From contig DNXO01000073.1 of NCBI GenBank assembly GCA_003506895.1, forward strand, positions 53,803 through 117,802: a DNA stretch of 64,000 nt, given 5' to 3'. Shown here in pieces: positions 9,689 through 18,695 of the stretch (positions within the stretch are counted from its first letter, which is position 1; every line of letters starts with the position of its first letter). The notes beneath the pieces were generated by a model that ran no database searches, was not told the DNA's origin, and worked only from the letters and a program-made list of their open reading frames with translations. The DNA is from Acetobacteraceae bacterium (GTDB lineage Bacteria; Pseudomonadota; Alphaproteobacteria; Acetobacterales; Acetobacteraceae). A program made the position numbers and the translations under genes.

Positions 9689-10549
9689 ATGAACGAAGTA
9701 GCTGAAACCGCCGGCCTGCGGAACTATCCGCTCGTTCGGCGAGGCGTGCTGATGACCGGTCTGATCAGCGGCTTCACGCTGGCGACGCAGCGGGTCGAGG
9801 CGCAGGCGGTCCATACCGACTCCGCCGGCATCGAAACCGGCGAGACCCATATCCCGACCACCAATGGTAAGCTGCCGGCTTATTTCGCCCATCCCGCCGG
9901 TAAAGGGCCGTTTCCGGTCATCCTGGTGAACGAGGAAATATTCGGCGTCCACGAATACATAAAGGACGTCTGCCGACGCCTTGCGAAGGCGGGATACTTG
10001 GCGGTCGCGACCGAGTATTACGCCCGCATCGCCGATCTTTCGAAGATGACCGACGTGAAGCAGATCATTGCCGATGTGATCTCCAAGGCGCCGGATGCGC
10101 AATATATGTCCGATCTGGACTCCACCGCCGCCTGGGCCAGGCTGCACGGTGGCAGCGCGACGCGGCTTGGGGTCATGGGCTTTTGCCGCGGCGGCCGGCA
10201 AACATGGCTGTATGCCGCGCATAATCCGCACCTGCGCGCGGCGGTTGCGTTCTATGGCCCGCTGGGTGGCGCGCCGTCACCGATCCAACCGGACACCGCC
10301 CTGGACATCGCCGGGAAGATCAAGTGCCCGCTGCTGGGGCTTTATGGCGGGCAGGATCAGGGCATTCCCGTGGACCTGGTTCGACAGGCCGAGGCCAAGG
10401 CGAAGGCCGCGCACAAGATCGTCGATATCCAGATCTACCCCGACGCCCCGCACGGATTCCACGCCGACTACCGGCCAAGCTACCGGCAGGCGGACGCCGA
10501 GGATGCATGGAAGCGGGCGTTGACGTGGTTCCACCGCTACGGGGTTTAA
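9689..10549 (+). CDS. Dienelactone hydrolase family protein, probably exported
   Basis: A 286-residue alpha/beta-hydrolase of the DLH/carboxymethylenebutenolidase family. The catalytic triad is visible: Cys166 in GFCRGG, Asp223 in GGQDQG and His255 in APHGFH, with the family's NEEIFG acidic segment at 81-86. The N-terminus (LVRRGVLMTGLISGFTLA) has twin arginines and a hydrophobic stretch ending near AQA at residue 40, so Tat-type export is likely; this is common in DLH paralogues that are not aromatic ring-cleavage enzymes. ATG at 9689 is chosen because the in-frame extension upstream overlaps icd. Neighbours do not form a chlorocatechol pathway, so the substrate is open. Confidence 0.88.
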   Translation: MNEVAETAGLRNYPLVRRGVLMTGLISGFTLATQRVEAQAVHTDSAGIETGETHIPTTNGKLPAYFAHPAGKGPFPVILVNEEIFGVHEYIKDVCRRLAKAGYLAVATEYYARIADLSKMTDVKQIIADVISKAPDAQYMSDLDSTAAWARLHGGSATRLGVMGFCRGGRQTWLYAAHNPHLRAAVAFYGPLGGAPSPIQPDTALDIAGKIKCPLLGLYGGQDQGIPVDLVRQAEAKAKAAHKIVDIQIYPDAPHGFHADYRPSYRQADAEDAWKRALTWFHRYGV

Positions 10550-10694
10550 TGGCAGGGAACGTCGCCACCTGGTCGGCATCGGGAGTTTCGCTCTTCCCGC
10601 CCGCTATCCTGATGCAATTGGGGACAGGCCCGACCAGGACGGGCGGAGCGAGGGTCGTCCGCGAAACCCTCCACTCCGGCCGTGGACAGGCTGC

Positions 10695-12320
10695 TCAGAA
10701 CTTTGAGACCCGCGTCTCCTTCGCGGTGATGAACTCCAGCAGGGCCGGCTTACCGGCCTGCGTCTGCTCGATGCCCCGTCGGATCGCCGCCTTGATATCC
10801 CCCGGCTGGGTCACCCGCTCCCCATAGCCGCCAAACGCCCGAGCCATCGCGGCATAGTCGCCGGAGATGTCGGTGGAGCGGTATTTCTCCGTCGAGATCG
10901 GCATCACCTTCAGCTCGATCGCCATGGAGAAGTTATTCAGCAGGATCGACAGGATGGGGATGCGCTCGCGCACCGCGGTTTCGAAGTCCATGCCGGTGAA
11001 GCCGATCGCCGCGTCGCCCCAAAGGTTGATGCACAGCTTGTCCGGCTTGGCCAGCTTGGCGCCCATTGCCAGGCCCAGACCCATGCCAAGCTGCGTGGTC
11101 TTGCCCCAGCCGATGTAGGACATCGGGGTCGTTGAGCTCCAGAACGGGGAGATCTGGTCGCGCGGGCTGCCGGCGTCATGCGTGATGATGGTGTTGTCGA
11201 TATCGACCGTCCCCATCAGCTCCTTGATCACCCGGTAGGGGCTGAGCGGCGCTTCGTTCGAGTTCAGCAGCGGCGCCCACTGCGCCATCCATTCCTCACG
11301 CACCGCGGTGATCTCGGCGACCACGCCGGATGGATCGCGATTGGCCTTGATGGTCTGCCGCAGTTCACCGATCAGCGCCGCGAGGGTCAGTTTGGCATCG
11401 CCGACCAGCCCGACCGAACTGACGATGTCCTTGTTCAGATGGTTGGGGTCCAGCGTGGCGTGGATGAACGTCTTGTTCCTTGGGAACTTGATGCCGAAGT
11501 TCGTCTCGGTGAATGAGCAGCCGATGCCGATGATGACGTCGGCGTTCTGCACGAAATGATGCACGGGCTTCGGTACCGCGTTGCCGCCGGACCCCAGCGA
11601 CAGCGGGTGAGTCTCGGGGAACGAGCTTTTGCCACCCAGGCTGGTGGTGACCGGCGCGCCCAGCAGTTCGGCGAATTCGCGCAGTTCCGGCCATGCCTCG
11701 GCCCACTGCACGCCGGTGCCGGCATAGATCACCGGGCGCTTGGCCCCCAGGATCGCCGCGGCGGCCTTGCGGACGTCCACCGGGTCGGGGCCGTATTTCG
11801 CGACGCTGACCGGGGTGTAGTCCAGTTCGCCGATTTCCTCGTTCCAGATATCGGTCGGCACCTCCACGATCGCCGGCCCGCTGCGCCCGTTCCGAATATG
11901 GCTCATCGCTCGGCGCATGATGTTGGAGACTTCGGCGGGCAGGTTCACCGGTTCGGCCGACTTCGATATCCCGCGCATCTCCCGCGATGAGTTGTAGTTC
12001 GGGTCGATATGGGCGATTCGGCGTGGGTAGCCCTGCGGGATCACCAGCATCGGCACCGACTCGGAATAGGCCTGGGCCACGCCGCCATAGGCGTTCTCGG
12101 CCCCCGGACCGTGCTGCATGCAGAACGCGCCGATCTTGCGGCCGGAGGTGACGCGAGAGATCGCGTCGGCCATGTGCAGGCCGATTCGCTCCTGCCTGAC
12201 GATCACAGGGCGGATGTCGGCGGCGGCGGCGAATTCCAGCAGGTGGTTGACCGGATAGCCGCAGAGGATTTCGATTCCCTCGCGCTTCATGATCTCGGCG
12301 ATTGCCTGACCGACCTTCAT
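10695..12320 (-). CDS. Thiamine pyrophosphate-dependent enzyme, acetolactate-synthase-like
   Basis: A 541-residue enzyme of the AHAS/POX superfamily. The N-terminal TPP-pyrimidine domain has the catalytic Glu44 (VRQERIGLHMADA). A central nucleotide-like domain follows, then the TPP-pyrophosphate domain with WGDAAIGFTG and, after about 27 residues, NN. True acetolactate synthase (IlvB) is unlikely: no IlvN regulatory subunit is nearby and the N-terminal QERIG pattern matches the generic thiamine pyrophosphate-requiring group. Decarboxylation or carboligation of a 2-oxoacid is the class reaction; the substrate is not known. It diverges from nrdB. Confidence 0.9.
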   Translation of the reverse strand: MKVGQAIAEIMKREGIEILCGYPVNHLLEFAAAADIRPVIVRQERIGLHMADAISRVTSGRKIGAFCMQHGPGAENAYGGVAQAYSESVPMLVIPQGYPRRIAHIDPNYNSSREMRGISKSAEPVNLPAEVSNIMRRAMSHIRNGRSGPAIVEVPTDIWNEEIGELDYTPVSVAKYGPDPVDVRKAAAAILGAKRPVIYAGTGVQWAEAWPELREFAELLGAPVTTSLGGKSSFPETHPLSLGSGGNAVPKPVHHFVQNADVIIGIGCSFTETNFGIKFPRNKTFIHATLDPNHLNKDIVSSVGLVGDAKLTLAALIGELRQTIKANRDPSGVVAEITAVREEWMAQWAPLLNSNEAPLSPYRVIKELMGTVDIDNTIITHDAGSPRDQISPFWSSTTPMSYIGWGKTTQLGMGLGLAMGAKLAKPDKLCINLWGDAAIGFTGMDFETAVRERIPILSILLNNFSMAIELKVMPISTEKYRSTDISGDYAAMARAFGGYGERVTQPGDIKAAIRRGIEQTQAGKPALLEFITAKETRVSKF

Positions 12321-12457
12321 GCGTTCGTCCCTTCTTAGTTTTTTCTGGCTAGCGGGGTGCTGGATGTCCGCCCCATGGCGCGACGGTAGGACCGGGCCGG
12401 ACGTCTGGCAACATTCCCGGAGGTGCGATCATGCCCCCTATCGTGACGGAACATGGT

Positions 12458-12473
12458 ATGATCCCTCTATCAT
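12458..12473. promoter_or_regulatory. Short inverted repeat upstream of nrdB
   Basis: ATGAT, a 6-base spacer, then ATCAT, in the divergent region between the TPP enzyme and nrdB. It could be an operator. A nearby ACACTAT at about 12483 matches one half of an NrdR box but the other half is not conserved, so NrdR control is not supported. Confidence 0.2.
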
Positions 12474-12587
12474 CGGCGCGTGACACTATCGGTTGCGTCG
12501 GGATCGTCAACAAACCACAATGGGTGGGATCGGTGATGCCTCCGATTCGGTGGCGCACAGGCTTCTCACGAAGGGAATTGCACAAAC

Positions 12588-13637
12588 ATGGACGGGATAA
12601 TCCGCGCGGCTGACGAACACCCGATCCGGTTTGACCTTCTGACTGAAAACCCCGTCTACAAGCCGTTCCGGTATCCCTGGGCCTATGAGGCATGGCTGAC
12701 TCAGCAGCGGGTCCATTGGCTGCCCGAGGAAGTTCCGCTCGCCGATGACGTGAAAGACTGGCACCGCAACCTGACGGATGGGGAGCGGAACCTGCTGACC
12801 CAGATTTTCCGCTTTTTCACCCAGGCGGATGTCGAGGTGAACAATTGCTACATGAAGCAATACAGTCAGGTGTTCAAACCCACCGAAGTGCTGATGATGC
12901 TGTCGGCGTTCTCCAACATCGAGACGGTGCATATCGCGGCCTACAGCCATCTGCTCGATACCATCGGCATGCCGGAGATCGAGTACACCGCCTTCCTCAA
13001 ATACAAGGAGATGAAGGACAAATACGATTATATGCACGGATTCTCGGTCGAGAATCGGTTCGAAATCGCCAAGACGCTGGCCGCGTTCGGCGCCTTCACC
13101 GAGGGCTTGCAGTTGTTCGCCTCGTTCGCGATCCTGCTGAACTTTCCGCGGTTCGGCAAAATGAAGGGGATGGGCCAGATCGTCACATGGTCGGTGCGCG
13201 ACGAGAGCCTGCACTGCCAGTCGGTCATCAAGCTGTTTCGGACTTTCATCCAGGAAAATCCCGAACTGTGGACCGAGGATTTGCGCCGGGAGATCTATCT
13301 CACCTGTGCGACCATCGTGTCACATGAGGATGCGTTCATCGATCTCGCCTTCGAGCAAGGGCCGGTGGAAGGCCTGACCCCGCGTGAGGTGAAACAATAC
13401 ATCCGCTTCATCGCCGATCGCCGGCTGATCGAACTCGGGCTTAGCGAACTGTTTCACGTCGCCAAGAATCCGCTGCCATGGCTGGATGAGATGCTGAACG
13501 CCGTGGAGCACGCCAACTTCTTTGAGAATCGGGCAACCGAATACAGCAAGGCATCGACTGCCGGGTCCTGGGAAGATGCGTTCGCCGATTCGCCATCGCC
13601 CCGCGGCCCATACCCTGAATTGTCGGTTGCCGGCTAA
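12588..13637 (+). CDS. nrdB: Class I ribonucleotide reductase beta subunit
   Basis: A 349-residue ferritin-like radical subunit that supplies the tyrosyl radical to NrdA for dNTP synthesis. All metal ligands are present with E. coli spacing: Asp81, Glu112, His115, Glu172, Glu206 and His209, with the radical Tyr119 four residues after His115 (IETVHIAAY). This marks it as class Ia/Ib-type with a tyrosine rather than the class Ic Phe. Length is slightly below E. coli NrdB (376). The start at ATG 12588 gives a sensible N-terminus. No nrdA lies in the window; separated nrdA and nrdB loci are common in alphaproteobacteria. The 250-base upstream region is shared with a divergent gene. Confidence 0.96.
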   Translation: MDGIIRAADEHPIRFDLLTENPVYKPFRYPWAYEAWLTQQRVHWLPEEVPLADDVKDWHRNLTDGERNLLTQIFRFFTQADVEVNNCYMKQYSQVFKPTEVLMMLSAFSNIETVHIAAYSHLLDTIGMPEIEYTAFLKYKEMKDKYDYMHGFSVENRFEIAKTLAAFGAFTEGLQLFASFAILLNFPRFGKMKGMGQIVTWSVRDESLHCQSVIKLFRTFIQENPELWTEDLRREIYLTCATIVSHEDAFIDLAFEQGPVEGLTPREVKQYIRFIADRRLIELGLSELFHVAKNPLPWLDEMLNAVEHANFFENRATEYSKASTAGSWEDAFADSPSPRGPYPELSVAG

Positions 13638-13898
13638 CCGCAAGGCCGCTGAGTGCTGGTCACCATCCCTGTTCTGAGATAATCTGGCAATTAGGATGGT
13701 TATTGCATCACGTAAGCCACGAAAATGAGGCTGCTCGGCATTTTTGATGATATTCACGCTGGCGTTAACGATTTTTTCACGGGCTTGATGTTTCCATGTG
13801 CATGAATCTTACCGTGCTCGGGGTCACTCCGGGCAGTAGATCGGGATCATGAATGCTCGTGCGAGGAGGGTGCGATTTTGCACCAGTTGGAGGCTTCG

Positions 13899-14204
13899 AT
13901 GGTGAGTACCATCATGTCAGGGGTGGCGGTGAGCCAGACTGAGGACGAACCTAGCCGTGAGGCCGGAACTGCCGGTGCGCCCCGATATAGCCGGCGCCTT
14001 TCGGATAAGATCCTGATCGCGTTCCATCACGCCTGCGACCAGGCGGACTTCGAGGTCGCGGAACAGCTTCTCCATATTCTGGAGATGATGCTGACCCGTC
14101 GTCCGTTGACTCCAGATGGTACCCGCCGGCGCAACATGGAAAGCCTCGTGGCGGCCCATGAGCGACTGTGGCACCTGCGGCATCCGAACTCGGACCATCT
14201 CTGA
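13899..14204 (+). CDS. Conserved small hypothetical protein
   Basis: A 101-residue soluble protein with a distinctive helical core (SDKILIAFHHACDQADFEVAEQLLHIL, given in part) and ending RRRNMESLVAAHERLWHLRHP. I remember similar small proteins from Rhodospirillales but no functional name. ATG at 13899 has GGAGG six bases upstream; a TTG at 13878 preceded by GAGGAGGG is an equally plausible start and would add seven residues. Monocistronic, with 260 bases of non-coding DNA before it. The paired helices hint at a TPR-like protein-interaction role, which is inference. Confidence 0.75.
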   Translation: MVSTIMSGVAVSQTEDEPSREAGTAGAPRYSRRLSDKILIAFHHACDQADFEVAEQLLHILEMMLTRRPLTPDGTRRRNMESLVAAHERLWHLRHPNSDHL

Positions 14205-14274
14205 TCCGTTCAGGTTGGTGCGGGATCGCGGTCGGTTCGGGTGCGGCCGTCGCCCTGGTGAGTGGTCCCCGGGC

Positions 14275-15003
14275 TTAGTGGTCTAATGGCAGGACGGCAG
14301 CGTCACACAGGATTGCCTGCGTTTCCCCGGTAAACGACCCGTCGGGCTGGTGCAGGACAAGGCCTGGCAGCACCCGCATCAGACCACGGCCGTCTTTAAT
14401 GCCGCGCAACAGGGCCAGTTTGGCGGGCCGGCCAATCCTTGGCCATAGCGGGAAGATCGCAGCGCACGGGCTGTGCGAATCGGCCATCGCCGTCAGGCAT
14501 CTTGGAATCAGCCACGCAGGCACGATCAAGGTCAGGCTGCCCCGTCGCCGCAGCAGGCCGCTCATCCGGCCAATCCAGACGTCGATCAGCGCCTGCGACC
14601 CACGTTTGGCCAGCTCGCGGCTGGCTTCGGGCGAGACCGACCCATCGGGCGGGTGATACGGCGGATTAGCGATCGCGTGGTCGAACGTCCGGGGCAGGGG
14701 CGCCGACGCGATGTCGCCGGTCACGATGTCGATGCCGCCGAACCCATTACGTTGCGCATTGCTCATGGCGATCGCGGACATCGTCGGGTTCACCTCGACA
14801 CCGACGGCGCGGACGCCCGGAACGCGATGGCTCAGGCAAAGCAGGCCCGCGCCCGCACCGGTGCCGGCCTCAAGGACAAGCTCACCTGTTCGGACGGAAA
14901 CCGAGGCGGCGAGCAGGACAGGTTCGATTCCGCTGCGGAAGCCCTGTGCCGGCTGTCGGTACAGAACTCGGCCGCCGAGGAGGTGTCCGTCGGTCGTCAC
15001 CAT
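14275..15003 (-). CDS. tRNA1(Val) (adenine-N6)-methyltransferase-like protein
   Basis: A 242-residue SAM-dependent methyltransferase of the TrmN6/COG4123 type. Motif I is LEAGTGAGAGLL (about 44-55) and the amino-methylase motif NPPY is at 113-116, followed by HPPDGSVSPEASRELA, which is typical of this family. It would methylate the exocyclic amine of adenine, in E. coli A37 of tRNA-Val. The start ATG overlaps the end of the DUF2007 gene by seven bases, so the two are co-translated. The polyprenyl synthase diverges upstream, an arrangement I recall from related genomes. Substrate is inferred from family only. Confidence 0.85.
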   Translation of the reverse strand: MVTTDGHLLGGRVLYRQPAQGFRSGIEPVLLAASVSVRTGELVLEAGTGAGAGLLCLSHRVPGVRAVGVEVNPTMSAIAMSNAQRNGFGGIDIVTGDIASAPLPRTFDHAIANPPYHPPDGSVSPEASRELAKRGSQALIDVWIGRMSGLLRRRGSLTLIVPAWLIPRCLTAMADSHSPCAAIFPLWPRIGRPAKLALLRGIKDGRGLMRVLPGLVLHQPDGSFTGETQAILCDAAVLPLDH

Positions 15004-15203
15004 TCGCCGGCGTCGCGCAGCAGCCGTTCCGCTTTGGGGAAATCGTCGGTGCTGACGACCAGCCGGCGGGGAATCGCGCCCGCGCTGCCTTCCAGCACGC
15101 TGGTATGCCCGTCGAGCAGGGTCGCCTCGATTCCCGCATCCGCCAGCAAGGCGGTCAAAAACGACAGCCGGATCATATTATTTGAGGTCGCCACGACACG
15201 CAT
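14997..15203 (-). CDS. DUF2007 domain protein
   Basis: A 68-residue protein matching the DUF2007 pattern: MRVVATSNNMIRLSFLTALL, then DAGIEATLLDG and VSTDDFPKAERLL. The family is a small ferredoxin-like fold annotated as a putative signal-transducing protein, without known activity. It overlaps the methyltransferase start by seven bases (ATGGTGA), giving a two-gene operon. The promoter should lie in the 213-base gap shared with the divergent polyprenyl diphosphate synthase. Confidence 0.85.
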   Translation of the reverse strand: MRVVATSNNMIRLSFLTALLADAGIEATLLDGHTSVLEGSAGAIPRRLVVSTDDFPKAERLLRDAGEW

Positions 15204-15416
15204 GAAGCGATCGTGAGCCGGATGATGCCGCGGCGCAACCGGGTTTTGCCGCCGCGACCGGTGGGTATGGTGGGCTGTCTCATTGATTTCACAAGGCTAT
15301 CGGCAATTTTCTGACGCCGGAGCGGGATCACGGTGGTCCCAACCAATTCCAAGGCCAGCCAGACGGTCGTGTTTCGGCCGCCGATGTCGGCTTGACCCCC
15401 CCGGATACCCACCGAT

Positions 15417-16511
15417 ATGAAGCGGGTTCCTTATGCAAGTCGGGAGAACCAGTTGGGCGGCGTCGCCAGTCCCCTTGAGTTAGATGTGGCGCTCGTGTCC
15501 GGTTCGTCGGCACATAGCGGCGAAGACGCGTTGTCGGCCTTGGTCAGCCTTGTCGAGGCCGACCTGGAAGCCTGCAACCGGGTCATCGTCAGCCGTATGG
15601 ATAGCCCCGTCGCCCTGATCCCACAGCTTGCCGCCCATATCGTGGCGGCTGGGGGAAAGCGCCTGCGTCCGTTGCTGACGCTGGCGGCCGCGCATCTGTG
15701 CGGCTATCCGGGGCCGGAAGGCGGTTCGCGGCACGTCGATCTCGCGGCGTGCGTGGAATTCATCCATACTGCCACGCTGCTGCACGACGACGTCGTCGAC
15801 GAAAGCCAGCTTCGCCGCGGCCTGGCATCGGCCAACGCCGTGTTCGGCAACAAGGCATCGGTGCTGGTCGGGGACTTCCTGTTCGCCCGATCGTTCCAGT
15901 TGATGGTCGATGATGGGTCGCTGAAGGTCCTGGCGATTCTGTCGAAGGCCGCCGCAACGATCGCCGAGGGCGAGGTTCTGCAGCTCGTCACGCAGAACGA
16001 CCTTACCACCACCGAATCCCGATACCTCGAAGTCATCGAGGGCAAGACCGCCGCCTTGTTCGCCGCCGCTTGTCAGATTGGTGCGGTTGTCGCGAATCGG
16101 CCCGATCGCGAGGAAGCCGCTCTGGCGGAATACGGTATGAAGCTGGGCATAGCCTTCCAACTGGTGGACGATGCGCTGGACTACGTCGCCGATCAGGCCA
16201 CCCTGGGTAAGACGGTCGGTGACGATTTCCGCGAGGGCAAGATCACGCTGCCGGTTTTGACGGCCTACCTGGCGGGCGACGAAGCTGAAAAATCCTTCTG
16301 GCGCCGCACGGTCGAGGATTTGGAACAGACGGATGCCGACCTTGATCGCGCCATGACCCTGATCGCCGACCATGGCGCCATCCGGGTCACGCTGGATCGC
16401 GCCCAGTGCTTCGTGCAAGAGGCGAAACAGGCGCTGACGGTGTTCGCCGACAGCTCGGTGCGCCGAGCATTGTGTGGCGTTGCCGACTATACCGTCCAGC
16501 GATTGCGATAG
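15417..16511 (+). CDS. ispB: Long-chain polyprenyl diphosphate synthase
   Basis: A 364-residue trans-prenyltransferase that extends FPP with IPP to make the octa- to decaprenyl side chain of ubiquinone. The first Asp-rich motif is LLHDDVVDES (Asp124, Asp125, Asp128) and the second is QLVDDALDY (Asp251, Asp252, Asp255). Small residues before the first motif (HTATLLHDD) fit a long product, but the exact length cannot be read off. GGKRLRP near residue 80 binds IPP. The N-terminal 40 residues are variable, so a later start is possible. Transcribed away from the DUF2007 gene. Confidence 0.92.
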   Translation: MKRVPYASRENQLGGVASPLELDVALVSGSSAHSGEDALSALVSLVEADLEACNRVIVSRMDSPVALIPQLAAHIVAAGGKRLRPLLTLAAAHLCGYPGPEGGSRHVDLAACVEFIHTATLLHDDVVDESQLRRGLASANAVFGNKASVLVGDFLFARSFQLMVDDGSLKVLAILSKAAATIAEGEVLQLVTQNDLTTTESRYLEVIEGKTAALFAAACQIGAVVANRPDREEAALAEYGMKLGIAFQLVDDALDYVADQATLGKTVGDDFREGKITLPVLTAYLAGDEAEKSFWRRTVEDLEQTDADLDRAMTLIADHGAIRVTLDRAQCFVQEAKQALTVFADSSVRRALCGVADYTVQRLR

Positions 16512-16637
16512 TTTGGCAACGCAAGCGGTCGAATAACGCCGTCAAGGATATCCGGCTGACCGAAAAGCCGCGCTGTTATGGCACGGCCGTGATGCACGTG
16601 GCACAATGCGGCATACAGTATCGCGGTCGCGAAATCA

Positions 16638-18695
16638 GTGGTTAAACGCGTCAAGAATCGAGGCAAGCCCGTTTCCAAAGGCAAGCCGCCCCCTCGGCCG
16701 CCCGCCCGTGGCCTAGGTATTCGATTACCAGAAACAGCCATCGTCCAGATCACCGGCACCGACCGGGACGGCGACGCGATCGCGCGTCCCGTGGACTGGG
16801 AGCGTTCGGCCGGACAGCCGCCGCTGATCATCATGCAGCCGGAACGGGACGGGGCGCCCGCCCTGGCCCCCGGAGAGCGGGTGTTGGTTCGGCTAAAGCC
16901 CATGGGCCCCGGCCGATACGATGCCCGCACGTTGCGTCGTGTCAGCGAGACTCCCGGTCGTATCCTGGGCGTGTTCAAGCGGGTGCGTACCGAAAACCGG
17001 ATCGTGCCGACCGACCGCCGGTCGAAGGCCGAATGGCTCGTGCCGCTGGGTCACGACAGGGGGGCCGAACCCGATGAGATCGTGCTGGCCGAACCCGTCG
17101 CCCAGCATCAGCATCTGGGCCTGAAGCCGGCCCGCGTTCTGGAGCGGCTGGGTAAGCTGGGTGATGCCCGTTCGATCAGCCTGATCGCGATCCATACCCA
17201 CGATATCCCGCAGACGTTTCCCGACGCCGCACTGGACGAGGCGCAGAAGGCGCGCGGTGTCAAACTGGGCGGTCGAACCGATCTGCGCGATGTGCCGCTG
17301 ATCACCATCGATGGCGCCGACGCACGCGACTTCGACGATGCCGTGTTCGCGGAACCTGACCCGGATGCGCCCGGCGGGTTCCGTCTGATCGTCGCCATCG
17401 CCGATGTCGCGTATTATGTGAAGCCCGGTTCGGCACTGGATCATTCCGCGGGCATTCGGGGCAACAGCGTGTACTTCCCCGACCGGGTGGTGCCGATGCT
17501 GCCCGAGGCGTTGTCAAACGGCTGGTGCAGCCTGCGTCCGAATGAAGACCGTGGTTGCCTGTTCGTCGAAATGCGCGTGGACCGTTCCGGCCGCAAGACC
17601 GATCATCGTTTCGGGCGCGGGTTGATGCGCAGCGCCGCCCGCATGACGTATGAAGAAGTGCAGGCGGCCGAGGACGCGCACGAAGACATCGCTGGCCTAC
17701 CGTTGGTTCACCTCTACGCCGCCTATCGCGCACTGCTGGCCGCGAGGTTGGAGCGTGGGACGCTTGACCTAGACCTGCCGGAACGAAAGGTCGTGCTAGA
17801 CGACGAGGGGCATGTGACCAGCGTCGCGCCCCGGCCTCGGTTGGACAGTCATCGGCTGATCGAAGAATTCATGGTGCTGGCGAATGTCGCCGCGGCCGAG
17901 GAACTGGAACGGCTGCATAAACCGTGCATGTATCGTGTCCACGCGCCGCCGTCGGACGAAAAGCTCGATGCCCTGCGCGGCTTTTTGTCCACGCTTGGCG
18001 TATCGTTGCCGGCAGGAAACCAGCTTCATCCGCGGGACTTCGACCGGGTGCTTCGGCGCTACGCCGACACGCCCGAATCGCAACTGATCAGCGAGGTGAT
18101 GTTGCGCAGCCAGTCGCAAGCGGCCTACAGCCCCGACAATATTGGTCATTTTGGCCTCGCACTGCCGCGCTATGCCCACTTCACGAGCCCGATCCGCCGC
18201 TACGCCGATCTGCTGGTCCACCGCGCCCTTATCAAAGGCCTGAAGCTCGGGCGCGACGGCATTTCCGACGACCAGGTCTCGATATTTCCAGAGATTGGCG
18301 ATAGGATTACCGAGACGGAGCGGCGGGCCCAGCAGGCCGAACGCGATGCTATCGATCGCTATCTGACCGCCTTTATGTCGGCCAGGATCGGCGCGCGTTT
18401 CGCCGGACGCATATCAGGTGTGACACGTTTCGGCCTGTTCGTGACTGTTACAGAGACAGGTGCCACGGGTATTGTCCCATTCGCGACCTTACCGGACGAT
18501 TATTGGCAATATGATGAGCGAGAGCAGACCCTGACCGGCCGTCGCACGCAAAAGGTGTTTCGCTTGGCACAGGAAGTGGACGTACTGTTGTCCGAGGCCA
18601 ATCCGGTGACCGGCGGCATGGCCTTCCATGTGCTGGAAAGCGACACTGGGCCCGCGCGCGCCGCTCCTTCGGGGAAGCGGTCCCGTCGGCGGTGA
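16638..18695 (+). CDS. rnr: Ribonuclease R, lacking the N-terminal winged-helix domain
   Basis: A 685-residue processive 3' to 5' exoribonuclease of the RNase II family, acting on structured RNA. Cold-shock-like OB domains occupy about residues 30-170, the RNB catalytic domain follows with Asp225, Asp231, Asp233 and Asp234 (IDGADARDFDD), and a C-terminal S1 domain lies about 575-660 (GRISGVTRFGLFV). The GTG at 16638 is the first possible start: an in-frame TGA lies at 16590. The usual winged-helix domain of about 70-80 residues is therefore missing, and I see no remnant in other frames upstream. The downstream S41 protease starts within the rnr stop (GTGA). Confidence 0.92.
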   Translation: MVKRVKNRGKPVSKGKPPPRPPARGLGIRLPETAIVQITGTDRDGDAIARPVDWERSAGQPPLIIMQPERDGAPALAPGERVLVRLKPMGPGRYDARTLRRVSETPGRILGVFKRVRTENRIVPTDRRSKAEWLVPLGHDRGAEPDEIVLAEPVAQHQHLGLKPARVLERLGKLGDARSISLIAIHTHDIPQTFPDAALDEAQKARGVKLGGRTDLRDVPLITIDGADARDFDDAVFAEPDPDAPGGFRLIVAIADVAYYVKPGSALDHSAGIRGNSVYFPDRVVPMLPEALSNGWCSLRPNEDRGCLFVEMRVDRSGRKTDHRFGRGLMRSAARMTYEEVQAAEDAHEDIAGLPLVHLYAAYRALLAARLERGTLDLDLPERKVVLDDEGHVTSVAPRPRLDSHRLIEEFMVLANVAAAEELERLHKPCMYRVHAPPSDEKLDALRGFLSTLGVSLPAGNQLHPRDFDRVLRRYADTPESQLISEVMLRSQSQAAYSPDNIGHFGLALPRYAHFTSPIRRYADLLVHRALIKGLKLGRDGISDDQVSIFPEIGDRITETERRAQQAERDAIDRYLTAFMSARIGARFAGRISGVTRFGLFVTVTETGATGIVPFATLPDDYWQYDEREQTLTGRRTQKVFRLAQEVDVLLSEANPVTGGMAFHVLESDTGPARAAPSGKRSRRR

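Noticed and set aside
10695..12320. ilvB, acetolactate synthase large subunit
   Set aside because: No ilvN partner and the sequence fits the generic TPP-requiring group better.
12481..12500. NrdR box before nrdB
   Set aside because: Only one half (ACACTAT) matches; the second half is not conserved and no tandem box is visible.
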